From: Pyrobaculum arsenaticum DSM 13514
GTDB taxonomy: Archaea > Thermoproteota > Thermoprotei > Thermoproteales > Thermoproteaceae
NCBI RefSeq assembly: GCF_000016385.1
Contig: NC_009376.1
Location: forward strand, 806,001 to 870,000
Direction of reading: 5' to 3'
DNA: 64,000 nt
Below, one piece after another: positions 42,460-50,423 of the stretch. Position numbers and translations under genes: made by a program. The notes beneath the pieces were generated by a model that made no database searches, was not told the origin of the DNA, and worked only from the letters and a program-made list of their open reading frames with translations. The first letter of the stretch is position 1; every line of letters begins with the position of its first letter.

Positions 42460-43479
42460 CTAACGCCTTGTCGCGACAATTAACTCAGCAGTTAAAATCG
42501 AGTTACCGGCGGCGCCTCTGACTGTGTTGTGGCCGAGTATAACGAAGGCGAGCTTCCGCGGGGCAAGTTTTCTCACCCTTCCCACCACGACGGCCATTCC
42601 TCTCCCGGCCCACCTGTCGAGTCTCGGCTGGGGCCTGTCTATCTGTGCTCTTATCTCTATAGGCCGCGGCGGCGCTGTTGGTAGCTTCAACTCTTGTGGC
42701 AGTCCTTTAAATTTCTCAAATATCTCCGTAACAGTTGCCGTGTCGAAGTCTTTTTTAGTATCAACGTACACAACCTCTGTGTGGCCGTCTAACACGGGCA
42801 CTCTTGTAGTCGTCGCGAAGATCTCGAAGTCTTGCTTAAGTATCTTCCTGGTCTCTGCCACCACCTTCTCCTCCTCGCCCCTTATGAAGGGGATTAGGTT
42901 GTCTACGATCGCGACTGAGGGCACACCCGAGTAGCCGGCGCCGGAAAGCGCCTGCATGGTGACCACGTGGATCCTCTCGATGCCCCACTCGTCTAGTATG
43001 GGCTTCAGGGGCAGGTTGAGGATAGTCGTGGTGCAGTTAGGCTTCTTCACCACGGCGCCGCGCCAGCCTCTCGTCGCCCTCTGCTTCTCCACCAGAGATA
43101 AGTCTTCAGGGTTTACCTCAGGTATAACTAGGGGGACGTCTGGGTCCATCCTCATATTGCTGGAGTTGGACAACACCGTGAAGCCCCTCGCCGCTAGCTC
43201 CGGCTCTACCTTGGCCGCCACCTCGCTGGGCAGGGCGGAGAAGACGAAGTCCACCCTCGGTACCTTCTCCACGTCAATTTTCTCTATTCTCATCTCCGCC
43301 ACGCTGGGCGGAGGCGGCTCCTCGAGAACCCACCCAGTTTCTGACAGCTTCTTCCCGGCGCTCTTCTCAGAGGCGGCCAGCCCTACAATCTCAAACCATG
43401 GATGCGAGGCGAGTAGCTGGACGTATCTCTGCCCCACTAGACCCGTGGCGCCCAGCACGTAGACCTTAAACCGATCCAT
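42460..43479 (-). CDS. asd: Aspartate-semialdehyde dehydrogenase
   Basis: A 339-residue enzyme reducing aspartyl phosphate to the semialdehyde, the branch point for threonine, methionine and lysine. The NADP site is KVYVLGATGLVGQRYVQLL, the catalytic cysteine lies in VKKPNCTTTILNLPL, and the second conserved region is TMQALSGAGYSGV. It is of the archaeal/fungal type. It follows lysC by 15 bp. Confidence 0.94.
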   Translation of the reverse strand: MDRFKVYVLGATGLVGQRYVQLLASHPWFEIVGLAASEKSAGKKLSETGWVLEEPPPPSVAEMRIEKIDVEKVPRVDFVFSALPSEVAAKVEPELAARGFTVLSNSSNMRMDPDVPLVIPEVNPEDLSLVEKQRATRGWRGAVVKKPNCTTTILNLPLKPILDEWGIERIHVVTMQALSGAGYSGVPSVAIVDNLIPFIRGEEEKVVAETRKILKQDFEIFATTTRVPVLDGHTEVVYVDTKKDFDTATVTEIFEKFKGLPQELKLPTAPPRPIEIRAQIDRPQPRLDRWAGRGMAVVVGRVRKLAPRKLAFVILGHNTVRGAAGNSILTAELIVATRR

Positions 43480-43494
43480 AACCCCCCGCTTTGG

Positions 43495-44484
43495 TCACAA
43501 TATAAACTTTTGAAAGGGGAGGACAAGATGCTCGTGGGCCTGCCTCGGCGGGATGTCCAGCTTCACTGAATACTGGCCGAGCTGGACGGCGCCTAGCTTT
43601 GTCAGCTCCCTTGCGGCTAGTCCCACTACGCAGCTACCCTGGCCGCAACGGGTCACTATCTTGTACGGAGGTGGTGAGAATACCGATGATATCAAGGTCC
43701 CTCTGCTGTGGTAGTTTCTAACCTCCACCGCCATCTGGGCCTCTACCACCGGTATGAAGGTGCGTGGGTGGAAATTCTTGGCGCCGACCTTCGCCGCCTC
43801 TATGGCCTCGTGTATCGAGAGGAGGGGCAGGACAAAAGCCTCGCCAACCTCCCGCGGGTCGGCGCTCATGACGCCGGGGGAGTCTGTAATGAGAGACACC
43901 TTGCCGGCCCCTATCTCTTTCCCAATATAAGTCGCCGTGTAGTCGCTTCCGCCCCTCCCCACAGTGGTGTACCTGCCCCACCTATCCCTCCCTATGTATC
44001 CCGTCACAACAGCAACCACGCCTGGCTGGGCGATTTCATCCCTTCTGTCTAGGGCGTAGGGCTCCGCGTTGCCGTAATTACTGTCTGTAAGAAGCGGGGC
44101 GATGAATAGCCTAGCTCCAACCCCCATCTTTTTCAAGACGGCGTGTAATAGGGTGGCGGATAGCCTCTCTCCGAAAGAGGCGAAGTAATCAGACGTCCAC
44201 TCTGCCCGCGGGAGTTTGAGAGCTTTTTCCAGATCCTTCAACAGCGGCGTGATGGCTTCTTCAACTCCTAAAGATCTGGCAATGGATATATGCCTGTGGG
44301 CCACCTCCTCGTAGAGGAGGTAGCTCCTCGTCTTGTCAAGCTGGAGTAGCATATCTGTTATTCCCTTCACCGCCGACACTACCACAACTGGGGGCTCTCT
44401 GAAAGACGCAACAAACCGAGCCGCCGTTACGAAATCTGAATAGCTTCGGAGGAGTGAACCCCCTATCTTGACCACCTGCTTCAT
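43495..44484 (-). CDS. lysC: Aspartate kinase
   Basis: A 329-residue kinase phosphorylating aspartate. The ATP-binding start is VVKIGGSLLRSYSDF, with GYIGRDRWGRYTTVGRGGSD and DSPGVMSADPREVG typical of the family. Most aspartate kinases exceed 400 residues because of two ACT domains; here only about 50 residues follow the kinase core, so allosteric control is probably reduced or absent. The start overlaps thrC (ATGA). Confidence 0.92.
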   Translation of the reverse strand: MKQVVKIGGSLLRSYSDFVTAARFVASFREPPVVVVSAVKGITDMLLQLDKTRSYLLYEEVAHRHISIARSLGVEEAITPLLKDLEKALKLPRAEWTSDYFASFGERLSATLLHAVLKKMGVGARLFIAPLLTDSNYGNAEPYALDRRDEIAQPGVVAVVTGYIGRDRWGRYTTVGRGGSDYTATYIGKEIGAGKVSLITDSPGVMSADPREVGEAFVLPLLSIHEAIEAAKVGAKNFHPRTFIPVVEAQMAVEVRNYHSRGTLISSVFSPPPYKIVTRCGQGSCVVGLAARELTKLGAVQLGQYSVKLDIPPRQAHEHLVLPFQKFIL

Positions 44485-45628
44485 TTCTCCAACAGCTCCA
44501 TCAGCTCGTCGGCGTTCCTAACTTCCTTTGCCGATATCTCCACCGCGTCGGGGTCCTTTAGGGCGTGGCCCGTCACCACGGCGACCACGACTCCCCTCAA
44601 CTTGGCCTTTAAAAAACCTGCAACCGAGGCCGCCCCGGCGGGCTCGGCGCCTATTCCGTCTCTCTGCGCTAGCTCTCGTTGCGCCTTTAAGATTTCGCCG
44701 TCTTGGACCTTGATAAAGAAGCCGCCTGACTCCTTCACGGCCCTAACTGCCTTGGGCCAGTTTATAGGTCTCCCGATCTTTATCGCAGTCGCCACCGTCC
44801 TCGGCTCGTCGACGAATAGGGGCTCCTCCAGCCCCCTCTCCCACGCCTCGGCAAGCGGGGCGGCGCCCTCTGCCTGCACGCCCACCATCCGCGGAAGCTT
44901 GTTGCACAAGCCCAGCTCCGCCAGTTCTTTAAACCCCTTCCAGATGGCCGAGATATTTCCGGCGTTGCCTACCGGCACAACCACGTAGTCGGGGCAACCG
45001 AGCTCCTCGAATATTTCAAAAGCCACAGTCTTCTGCCCCTCGAGGCGCCAGGGGTTGAAGCTGTTTAGGGGGTAGGCGTACTTAGTGCCGTAGTTTACCA
45101 CGTATTCGAGGGCCTTGTCGAAGAGGCCGTTGATCATCACGATCTCCGCCCCGTGGAGGGCGGCTTGCATTAGCTTCCCCCTTGCCACGTTGCCCCTGGG
45201 GAGCACTACGTAACACCTCATCCCCGCCCTGGCGGCGTAGGCTGCGGCGGACGCGGCCGTATTGCCGGTCGAAGCGACGAGTATTTTGTTTGCGCCGCTC
45301 TCCTTTGCCACTGTGACTCCGAGCGCCATGCCCCGATCCTTAAAACTGCCGGTGGGGTTAGCCCCCTCGAACTTGACGTATAGACCTTCTGCTAAGTTGG
45401 ACTTGACAAGGGGGGTAGCGCCTTCGCCAAGAGTTATGCCTTTTTTAAGCGGGAGCATAGAGGCGTAGCGCCACACGCCTATCCCTTTCGGCGCCCAATG
45501 CTTAGAGGATATCTCTACGTCTAGGAGCCCCCCGCACCTTGGACATTTGAAGAGTTTGTAACTGGGACTGTATACTTGGCCGCAACTTATACACCTAAGA
45601 AATACGCCGTCCCCGAAATCCCCTCCAT
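44481..45628 (-). CDS. thrC: Threonine synthase with out-of-frame 5' start
   Basis: A PLP enzyme converting phosphohomoserine to threonine; the lysine site is GANPTGSFKDRGMALG, with VASTGNTAASAAAYAA. An in-frame open stretch upstream of GTG 45476 encodes a zinc ribbon typical of ThrC (LRCISCGQVY, FKCPRCGGLLDV), but it has no ATG, GTG or TTG in frame. The ATG at 45628, 22 bp after a TTATATATA box, is in a frame offset by one: it would join the body by a -1 shift at TCG_GGG (45616-45611). Translation from 45476 would omit the ribbon. Confidence 0.85.
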
Positions 45629-45701
45629 GGCCTGGAGTATTAGGGGTATATATAACCTTTTCGAAAAAGAAAAACTTATATAGAGCCCGGTGTTGCCCTA
45701 T
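45629..45701. promoter_or_regulatory. Divergent promoters of thrC and the lysX-like gene
   Basis: Two TATA boxes stand back to back: TTATATATA (45646-45654, minus strand) 22 bp before the thrC ATG, and TTATATAG (45676-45683, plus strand) about 22 bp before the lysX-like ATG. Both transcripts would start at or next to an ATG that is out of frame with the gene body. Amino-acid responsive control of both directions is plausible; no obvious regulator-binding palindrome was seen between the boxes. Confidence 0.7.
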
Positions 45702-46375
45702 ATGGATCTGGGGCCAGAGGGGAAACCGGGGCGATCTATATCCTCACAGACAGCCCCACAGTCTTCGACAAGGCGCTTGTAGAGGCAGTAGCGTCGAGAG
45801 GTTATAAACCCCAACTTGTAAACGTCACAGAGACGGTCTTGTTCAGCATAAAAGGCACCGCGGTGCTCAGAATTAGCAACCCATACGCCGCGATTGCGTA
45901 CGGCCAAATTGCGGAGAGGAGCATAAACCCCCCCGGGGCCATATACGCAGCGGTGAACCGCCTCACGTGGTTGCCTAAATTCGGCCCGCCTTACGCCGTC
46001 GTGTCGTCTGACACCTCGGTGGAAAAGGTGGAATTAGAACGGCCTTGGATGTTGCTAACAGCGTGGAGACTTGGCCTAGACGGCCCTGTGACCAGCGTTG
46101 AGGGGGCCAAAAGCGTGTTGGAACACAGATCATTTATGCGCACACCTCTCTCAAAAGTATCTATAGTAATACCTAAACCGGAGAGGACGGTTACTGTCTT
46201 CGCCACAGCGAAAAACGCCACGGGGATTGCAGCAGATGTCTTGAGATATCTAGGTCTGCTCTACGGCAAGTTGACCATAGGCGACTACGGAGGAAAATTC
46301 TACGTAATAGACGTTGACCCAGTCCCCCAGCTAGAGAGCAGAGAAGAGGTTAAAGAACTCGCCGAGGTGTTATAA
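45702..46375 (+). CDS. Short LysX/RimK-like protein with out-of-frame 5' start
   Basis: The body (from GCG 45731, 214 codons) begins AIYILTDSPTVFDKALVEAV and includes ERSINPPGAIYAAVNRLTWL and GKFYVIDVDPVPQL, resembling LysX/ArgX ATP-grasp ligases, but it is 60-70 residues shorter and lacks a clear ATP-grasp core. No canonical start exists in this frame upstream of GTG or ATG codons near 45839-45863. The ATG at 45702, just after a TATA box, starts a 26-codon frame (MDLGPEGKPG) that would enter the body by a -1 shift at CCG_GGG. The function is uncertain. Confidence 0.6.
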
Positions 46376-46428
46376 CCAACAGCGAATATCTGCCACTTTT
46401 TACAAGGACAATCCCGACATGTGTTTCT

Positions 46429-47391
46429 TTAGTATAGGTGACACGCGACGTAGTGGCCACTTTTTACCTCTTTCAACTGGGGCTCTTCCACGTCGCATTT
46501 TCCTTTTATGAAGTAGGGGCAGCGGGGGTGGAAGCGGCAACCGGCAGGCGGATTTATTGGGCTTGGCGGTTCTCCTTGCAAGAGCACCGTCTTTTTGCTC
46601 CTAGCTATCTTGGGGTCTGGCACTGGAAGCGCCGAAATGAGGGCTTGGGTGTATGGGTGTAAAGGCTCCTTAATTACGGCGTCTACGGGGCCTATTTCCA
46701 CGATTTTGCCCATATACATTACTGCAATTCTATTGCTCATGTATCGGACGGCTCCTATATCGTGGCTAATGAATAAGTATGTAAGGCCGAGGCGCCTCTG
46801 AAGGTCCTTCAACATGTTTAAAATCTGGGCCTGTACCGACACGTCGAGCGCCGAGGTCGGCTCGTCGAGTACTAGGAACTTGGGCTCAAGTATCAGTGCC
46901 CTGAGTATCGCAATTCTCTGTCTCTGGCCTCCGCTGAACTCGTGCGGGTAGCGGTGGAGGTGGCTCCTCTCGAGCCCCACAAGCTCCAGCATTTTGCCTA
47001 TGTGCTCTTCTGGGTCTTGTATAGGCAGTTTGTGAACTTTAATTACTTCGAGGAGTGTTTGGTAAACAGTAAAGCGCGGGTTAAGCGACATGTAGGGATC
47101 TTGGAATATTATCTGAGCCTTTCTCCTAAACGTGGCCAGCTCCTTACCTGAAAGTTTCGTGACGTCGGCGCCGTCGAAGTATATCTTGCCCGAGGTGGGC
47201 TCTATTAGTCTAAGTATGAGTCTCCCTAAAGTGGTTTTCCCACTCCCCGTCTCGCCAACCAGCCCAAGGGTCTCCCCCTCGTAGATCTCCAAGTCAACGT
47301 TGTCGACGGCCTTGACGTAGCCGCGCGGTCTCAGCAACCCGCCTACTGGGAAGTACTTGCTTAGTCTCTCGGCCTTTACTAGGGCCTTCAT
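46429..47391 (-). CDS. oppF: Oligopeptide ABC transporter ATPase, OppF type
   Basis: A 320-residue ATPase. Walker A is GLVGETGSGKTTLGRLIL, the signature FSGGQRQRIAILRAL, Walker B FLVLDEPTSALDVSVQ, and the C-terminal Fe-S-type cysteine motif GCRFHPRCPYFIKGKCDVEE is characteristic of OppD/OppF. The ATG at 47391 overlaps oppD (ATGA); the longer frame from 47496 lies inside it. It is the last gene of the five-gene operon starting at 52649. Confidence 0.92.
   Translation of the reverse strand: MKALVKAERLSKYFPVGGLLRPRGYVKAVDNVDLEIYEGETLGLVGETGSGKTTLGRLILRLIEPTSGKIYFDGADVTKLSGKELATFRRKAQIIFQDPYMSLNPRFTVYQTLLEVIKVHKLPIQDPEEHIGKMLELVGLERSHLHRYPHEFSGGQRQRIAILRALILEPKFLVLDEPTSALDVSVQAQILNMLKDLQRRLGLTYLFISHDIGAVRYMSNRIAVMYMGKIVEIGPVDAVIKEPLHPYTQALISALPVPDPKIARSKKTVLLQGEPPSPINPPAGCRFHPRCPYFIKGKCDVEEPQLKEVKSGHYVACHLY
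46481..46557 (-). repeat. 77-bp repeat shared by oppF and oppD, copy in oppF
   Basis: Exactly identical to 47437-47513, covering the cysteine-rich C-terminal motif of both ATPases. The flanking sequences of the two genes differ, so the identity at nucleotide level suggests gene conversion. Confidence 0.9.
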
Positions 47392-48356
47392 ACGTACAAC
47401 CAGCAAGCTACCTTGTGTCTGTCGCCTACAAGGGGCGGCTCTTCCACGTCGCATTTTCCTTTTATGAAGTAGGGGCAGCGGGGGTGGAAGCGGCAACCGG
47501 CAGGCGGATTTATGAGGTTGGGTATTGTGCCCGGCACAGGCTCTAGCCGTTCCTGAGTCTTGATGGGGTTTATCACGGCTCTTAGAAGGCCCTGGGTATA
47601 GGGGTGTCTCGGGTTTTCGAATACCTCATCTACAGGTCCTTCCTCGACTATTTTTCCGCCGTACATAACGATAACCCTATCTGCGTGCTCAGCGACGAGG
47701 CCCATATTGTGGGTTATGAAAATAATAGACATGCCGATCTCCTCTTTCAGCTTCTTAAATAAGTGAAGCAACTGGGCCTGCACAGTGACGTCGACGGCTG
47801 TGGTGGGCTCATCGGCAATTAATATCTTCGGCCTATTACTAATAGCCATGGCAATTACGGACCTCTGCTTCATGCCTCCAGAAAGCTGGTGGGGGTACGC
47901 CTTTGACCTACTCTCAGGATCGGGGATGAGGACCCTTCTAAGCAATTCCACAGCTTCTCCCAAGTATTGCTTTATCTTACCTCCTCTGTGGGCCGCCACA
48001 GTCTCCGATATCTGGTAGCCGACTGTGTACAGCGGGTCAAGAGCAGAAGAGGGGTCTTGAAAGACGTAGGCTATCTCCGACCCCCTTATTTTCCTCAGCT
48101 CCTCATCTGGTAGCTTAAGAAGATCTAGCTCCTCTCCGTCTCTCCTATAAATAACTGATCCTGATACTATTTTTCCTGGCGGCGACACGAGTCTCGTTAT
48201 CGCCCTAGTAGTCACGCTCTTGCCGCTACCAGTCTCACCAACGATGGCCAAAGTCTCCCCTTTGTACAGGTCAAAGGACACGTTCTCCACGGCTCTCACC
48301 ACGCCGGCGTAGGTGTAGAAGTATACTGTCAGATTCCTAACTTCGAGGATTTTCAT
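47388..48356 (-). CDS. oppD: Oligopeptide ABC transporter ATPase, OppD type
   Basis: A 322-residue ATPase with Walker A AIVGETGSGKSVTTRAI, signature LSGGMKQRSVIAMAI, Walker B ILIADEPTTAVDVTVQ and the same C-terminal cysteine motif as OppF. Starts inside the oppC stop (ATGA). With OppF it powers the OppBC permease pair. Confidence 0.93.
   Translation of the reverse strand: MKILEVRNLTVYFYTYAGVVRAVENVSFDLYKGETLAIVGETGSGKSVTTRAITRLVSPPGKIVSGSVIYRRDGEELDLLKLPDEELRKIRGSEIAYVFQDPSSALDPLYTVGYQISETVAAHRGGKIKQYLGEAVELLRRVLIPDPESRSKAYPHQLSGGMKQRSVIAMAISNRPKILIADEPTTAVDVTVQAQLLHLFKKLKEEIGMSIIFITHNMGLVAEHADRVIVMYGGKIVEEGPVDEVFENPRHPYTQGLLRAVINPIKTQERLEPVPGTIPNLINPPAGCRFHPRCPYFIKGKCDVEEPPLVGDRHKVACWLYV
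47437..47513 (-). repeat. 77-bp repeat shared by oppF and oppD, copy in oppD
   Basis: The second exact copy of the segment at 46481-46557, 956 bp away in the same orientation. Confidence 0.9.
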
Positions 48357-49414
48357 ACCCTAAACTCGATCCTCCTCCTGAACTTGGGGTCGAAGACATC
48401 TCTCAAGGCGTCGCCCAGCAGATTCCAGCCTAGGGCTGTGAGAAATATTGCAACGCCGGGGAAGAACACCAGCCACCACGCCGTGGGGAAGCGGCTTCCT
48501 CCCATGTTTATAAGAGAGCCCCAGTCAACAATAGGCGGCTGGGCGCCGAGGCCCAAGAAGCTCAGTCCCGCGGCCAGCAGGTTCACGGTAGCGAAGTCGA
48601 AAGTAACCAGCACTACTATTGGGGACATTACGTTGGGGAGTATGTGCCGGGTCATTATCCTCCACGAGGAGTACCCCAAAGCCTTAGCCGCCTCCACGTA
48701 CGTCTTCTCCCTCTCTACCAAGACCATTCCTCTCACCACTCTTGCATAGGTGGGCCACCATACAATGATCAGCGCTAAGAAGATCGATATCAGCGGCGCA
48801 AGGTGAATAGAGTCCTCTTGGCTTACGCCGAACACCGCCGCCATGAACGACGCGAAGGTTGGCTCGCTTATTAGAAACTCCCTTATCCTTCCTGGCAGAG
48901 TTGCAGCAAGAGCGAGGGCCAGCACCAGCGCGGGGAATGCCAAGAAGATATCTGTAATTCTCATCACAGCTTCGTCCACCTTCCCTCCGTAGTATCCCGC
49001 CACTAGGCCAAGCAGTATTCCCAGCGGGACACCCAGCGCGATGGTAATAACCGATATCACAAGCGACACCCGGGCGCCATATAACATGAGGCTCAGCACG
49101 TCGCGCCCATATATGTCGGTGCCGAGAGGCATGCCGTAGGCGCCGGGAGGCGCGAGGTACAGCTCAGGTCTCTCAAGGTACAGAAATTGGTTGTAGCTGT
49201 ACGGCGCTAGAAACGGCCCCACCACCCCCACAATTACAAACCCAAGCGATAAGACAAGCCCTATTATCCCAGTTGGCGACCTATTAAGAGCGTAGAGCGT
49301 GAGGCGCCACTCCTCCACCCTAGACCTGTTTTTAACATACCAGTCTTTCCTAAATAGAGAGATCGCCTTAACGATGAGCCAGATGAGAAAATCGGCTAAT
49401 CTATCTAGCACCAT
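48353..49414 (-). CDS. oppC: Oligopeptide ABC transporter permease, OppC type
   Basis: A 353-residue membrane protein with an N-terminal extension (LADFLIWLIVKAISLFRKDW), six helices, the OppC start block HPLGTDIYGRDVLS-like (MPLGTDIYGRDVLSLMLYGA), and the ATPase-contact loop EAAKALGYSSWRIMTRHILP. It overlaps oppD by 4 bp and follows oppB by one base. It is somewhat longer than usual owing to a loop with EFLISEPTFASFM. Confidence 0.92.
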   Translation of the reverse strand: MVLDRLADFLIWLIVKAISLFRKDWYVKNRSRVEEWRLTLYALNRSPTGIIGLVLSLGFVIVGVVGPFLAPYSYNQFLYLERPELYLAPPGAYGMPLGTDIYGRDVLSLMLYGARVSLVISVITIALGVPLGILLGLVAGYYGGKVDEAVMRITDIFLAFPALVLALALAATLPGRIREFLISEPTFASFMAAVFGVSQEDSIHLAPLISIFLALIIVWWPTYARVVRGMVLVEREKTYVEAAKALGYSSWRIMTRHILPNVMSPIVVLVTFDFATVNLLAAGLSFLGLGAQPPIVDWGSLINMGGSRFPTAWWLVFFPGVAIFLTALGWNLLGDALRDVFDPKFRRRIEFRV

Positions 49415-49415
49415 A

Positions 49416-50414
49416 TCAGTACCTCACCCTTGGGTCTATAAATGCGTAGAATAGATCGACTACGAAATTAGTAACTACGTAGATAATGGCGAAGACAAAA
49501 GTTGTGCCGATAATAGCGGGGAAGTCCAGGTAGTAGATAGACTGCACTGCGTAGGCCCCCAGGCCGGGTAGCCCAAAAATAGTCTCTGTAATAGGGGCGC
49601 CGCTGAGAGACGCGCCGAATTCGAGGCCAATTATTGTGACGATGGGCACAAGCGAGTTTTTGAAAACATGCCTCCTCACCCAGTCTGGGGACAACCCCTT
49701 TGCATGTAGATACTCTACAAAATCCGCGCCTAGCGCCTCTACTGTGGAGTTTCTCACAAACCTAGCTATTATCCCAGCCCCGGAGAAGCCGAGTACGAAT
49801 CCCGGCAACCAATACCGACCGACGATTTGGGAAAGAGAGTCGAAATCCAGCGTTATCAAGGCGTCTATGAGCGGGATTCCAGTTATCGAGACTTTTGCCG
49901 TGGGGACGCCGGCTAGGGTAATGGCCTTAAATTGGACAAAGAACACGAGAATTAGGAGATAGCCGAGAAGAAACGCCGGCATAGAGACGCCGATTAGCGC
50001 TAGTATTCTGACCGCGGTGTCTATCTTGGTATCCCTCTTATAGGCGGCAAGAAGCCCCAACGGCAAGCCAATCGCTACTGAGAAAAATATCGAAAAAAGC
50101 GCCAGTTGTAGCGTTACAGAAAACCTAGCCGCAATATCTGCAAATACGGTGTTGCCGGTTCGTGGGCTTATTAAAGACCCCTCGAAAAGCCTTACGAGGA
50201 AGTAGTAAAACTGTTCGTACCACGGCTTATCGAAGTGGTAGTACTGCTTAAGCCGCTCAATTACCTCAGGCTTTGCCTTCTCGCCGCCAGCCCAAGCCCT
50301 AGCGGGATCTGCAGGTATGGCGTAAGCTATGAGATAGGTGATAAAAACAACGCCGAAAATTGTCGGGAGGAAGGTCAAAAAACGCCTAAGTAGAAACCTC
50401 CTGAAAGAGGACAT
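49416..50414 (-). CDS. oppB: Oligopeptide ABC transporter permease, OppB type
   Basis: A 332-residue permease. The family start (FLLRRFLTFLPTIFGVVFIT), the six helices, and the EAA loop (EYLHAKGLSPDWVRRHVFKN) are intact. It lies 9 bp after the binding-protein gene. OppB and OppC form the channel for peptides or, in archaea, often for oligosaccharides. Confidence 0.92.
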   Translation of the reverse strand: MSSFRRFLLRRFLTFLPTIFGVVFITYLIAYAIPADPARAWAGGEKAKPEVIERLKQYYHFDKPWYEQFYYFLVRLFEGSLISPRTGNTVFADIAARFSVTLQLALFSIFFSVAIGLPLGLLAAYKRDTKIDTAVRILALIGVSMPAFLLGYLLILVFFVQFKAITLAGVPTAKVSITGIPLIDALITLDFDSLSQIVGRYWLPGFVLGFSGAGIIARFVRNSTVEALGADFVEYLHAKGLSPDWVRRHVFKNSLVPIVTIIGLEFGASLSGAPITETIFGLPGLGAYAVQSIYYLDFPAIIGTTFVFAIIYVVTNFVVDLFYAFIDPRVRY

Positions 50415-50423
50415 GAGAAAAAA

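Noticed and set aside
45476..45628. Treating thrC as simply starting at GTG 45476
   Set aside because: This would discard a well-formed zinc ribbon encoded in the same open frame, so the shorter call was not adopted as the full gene.
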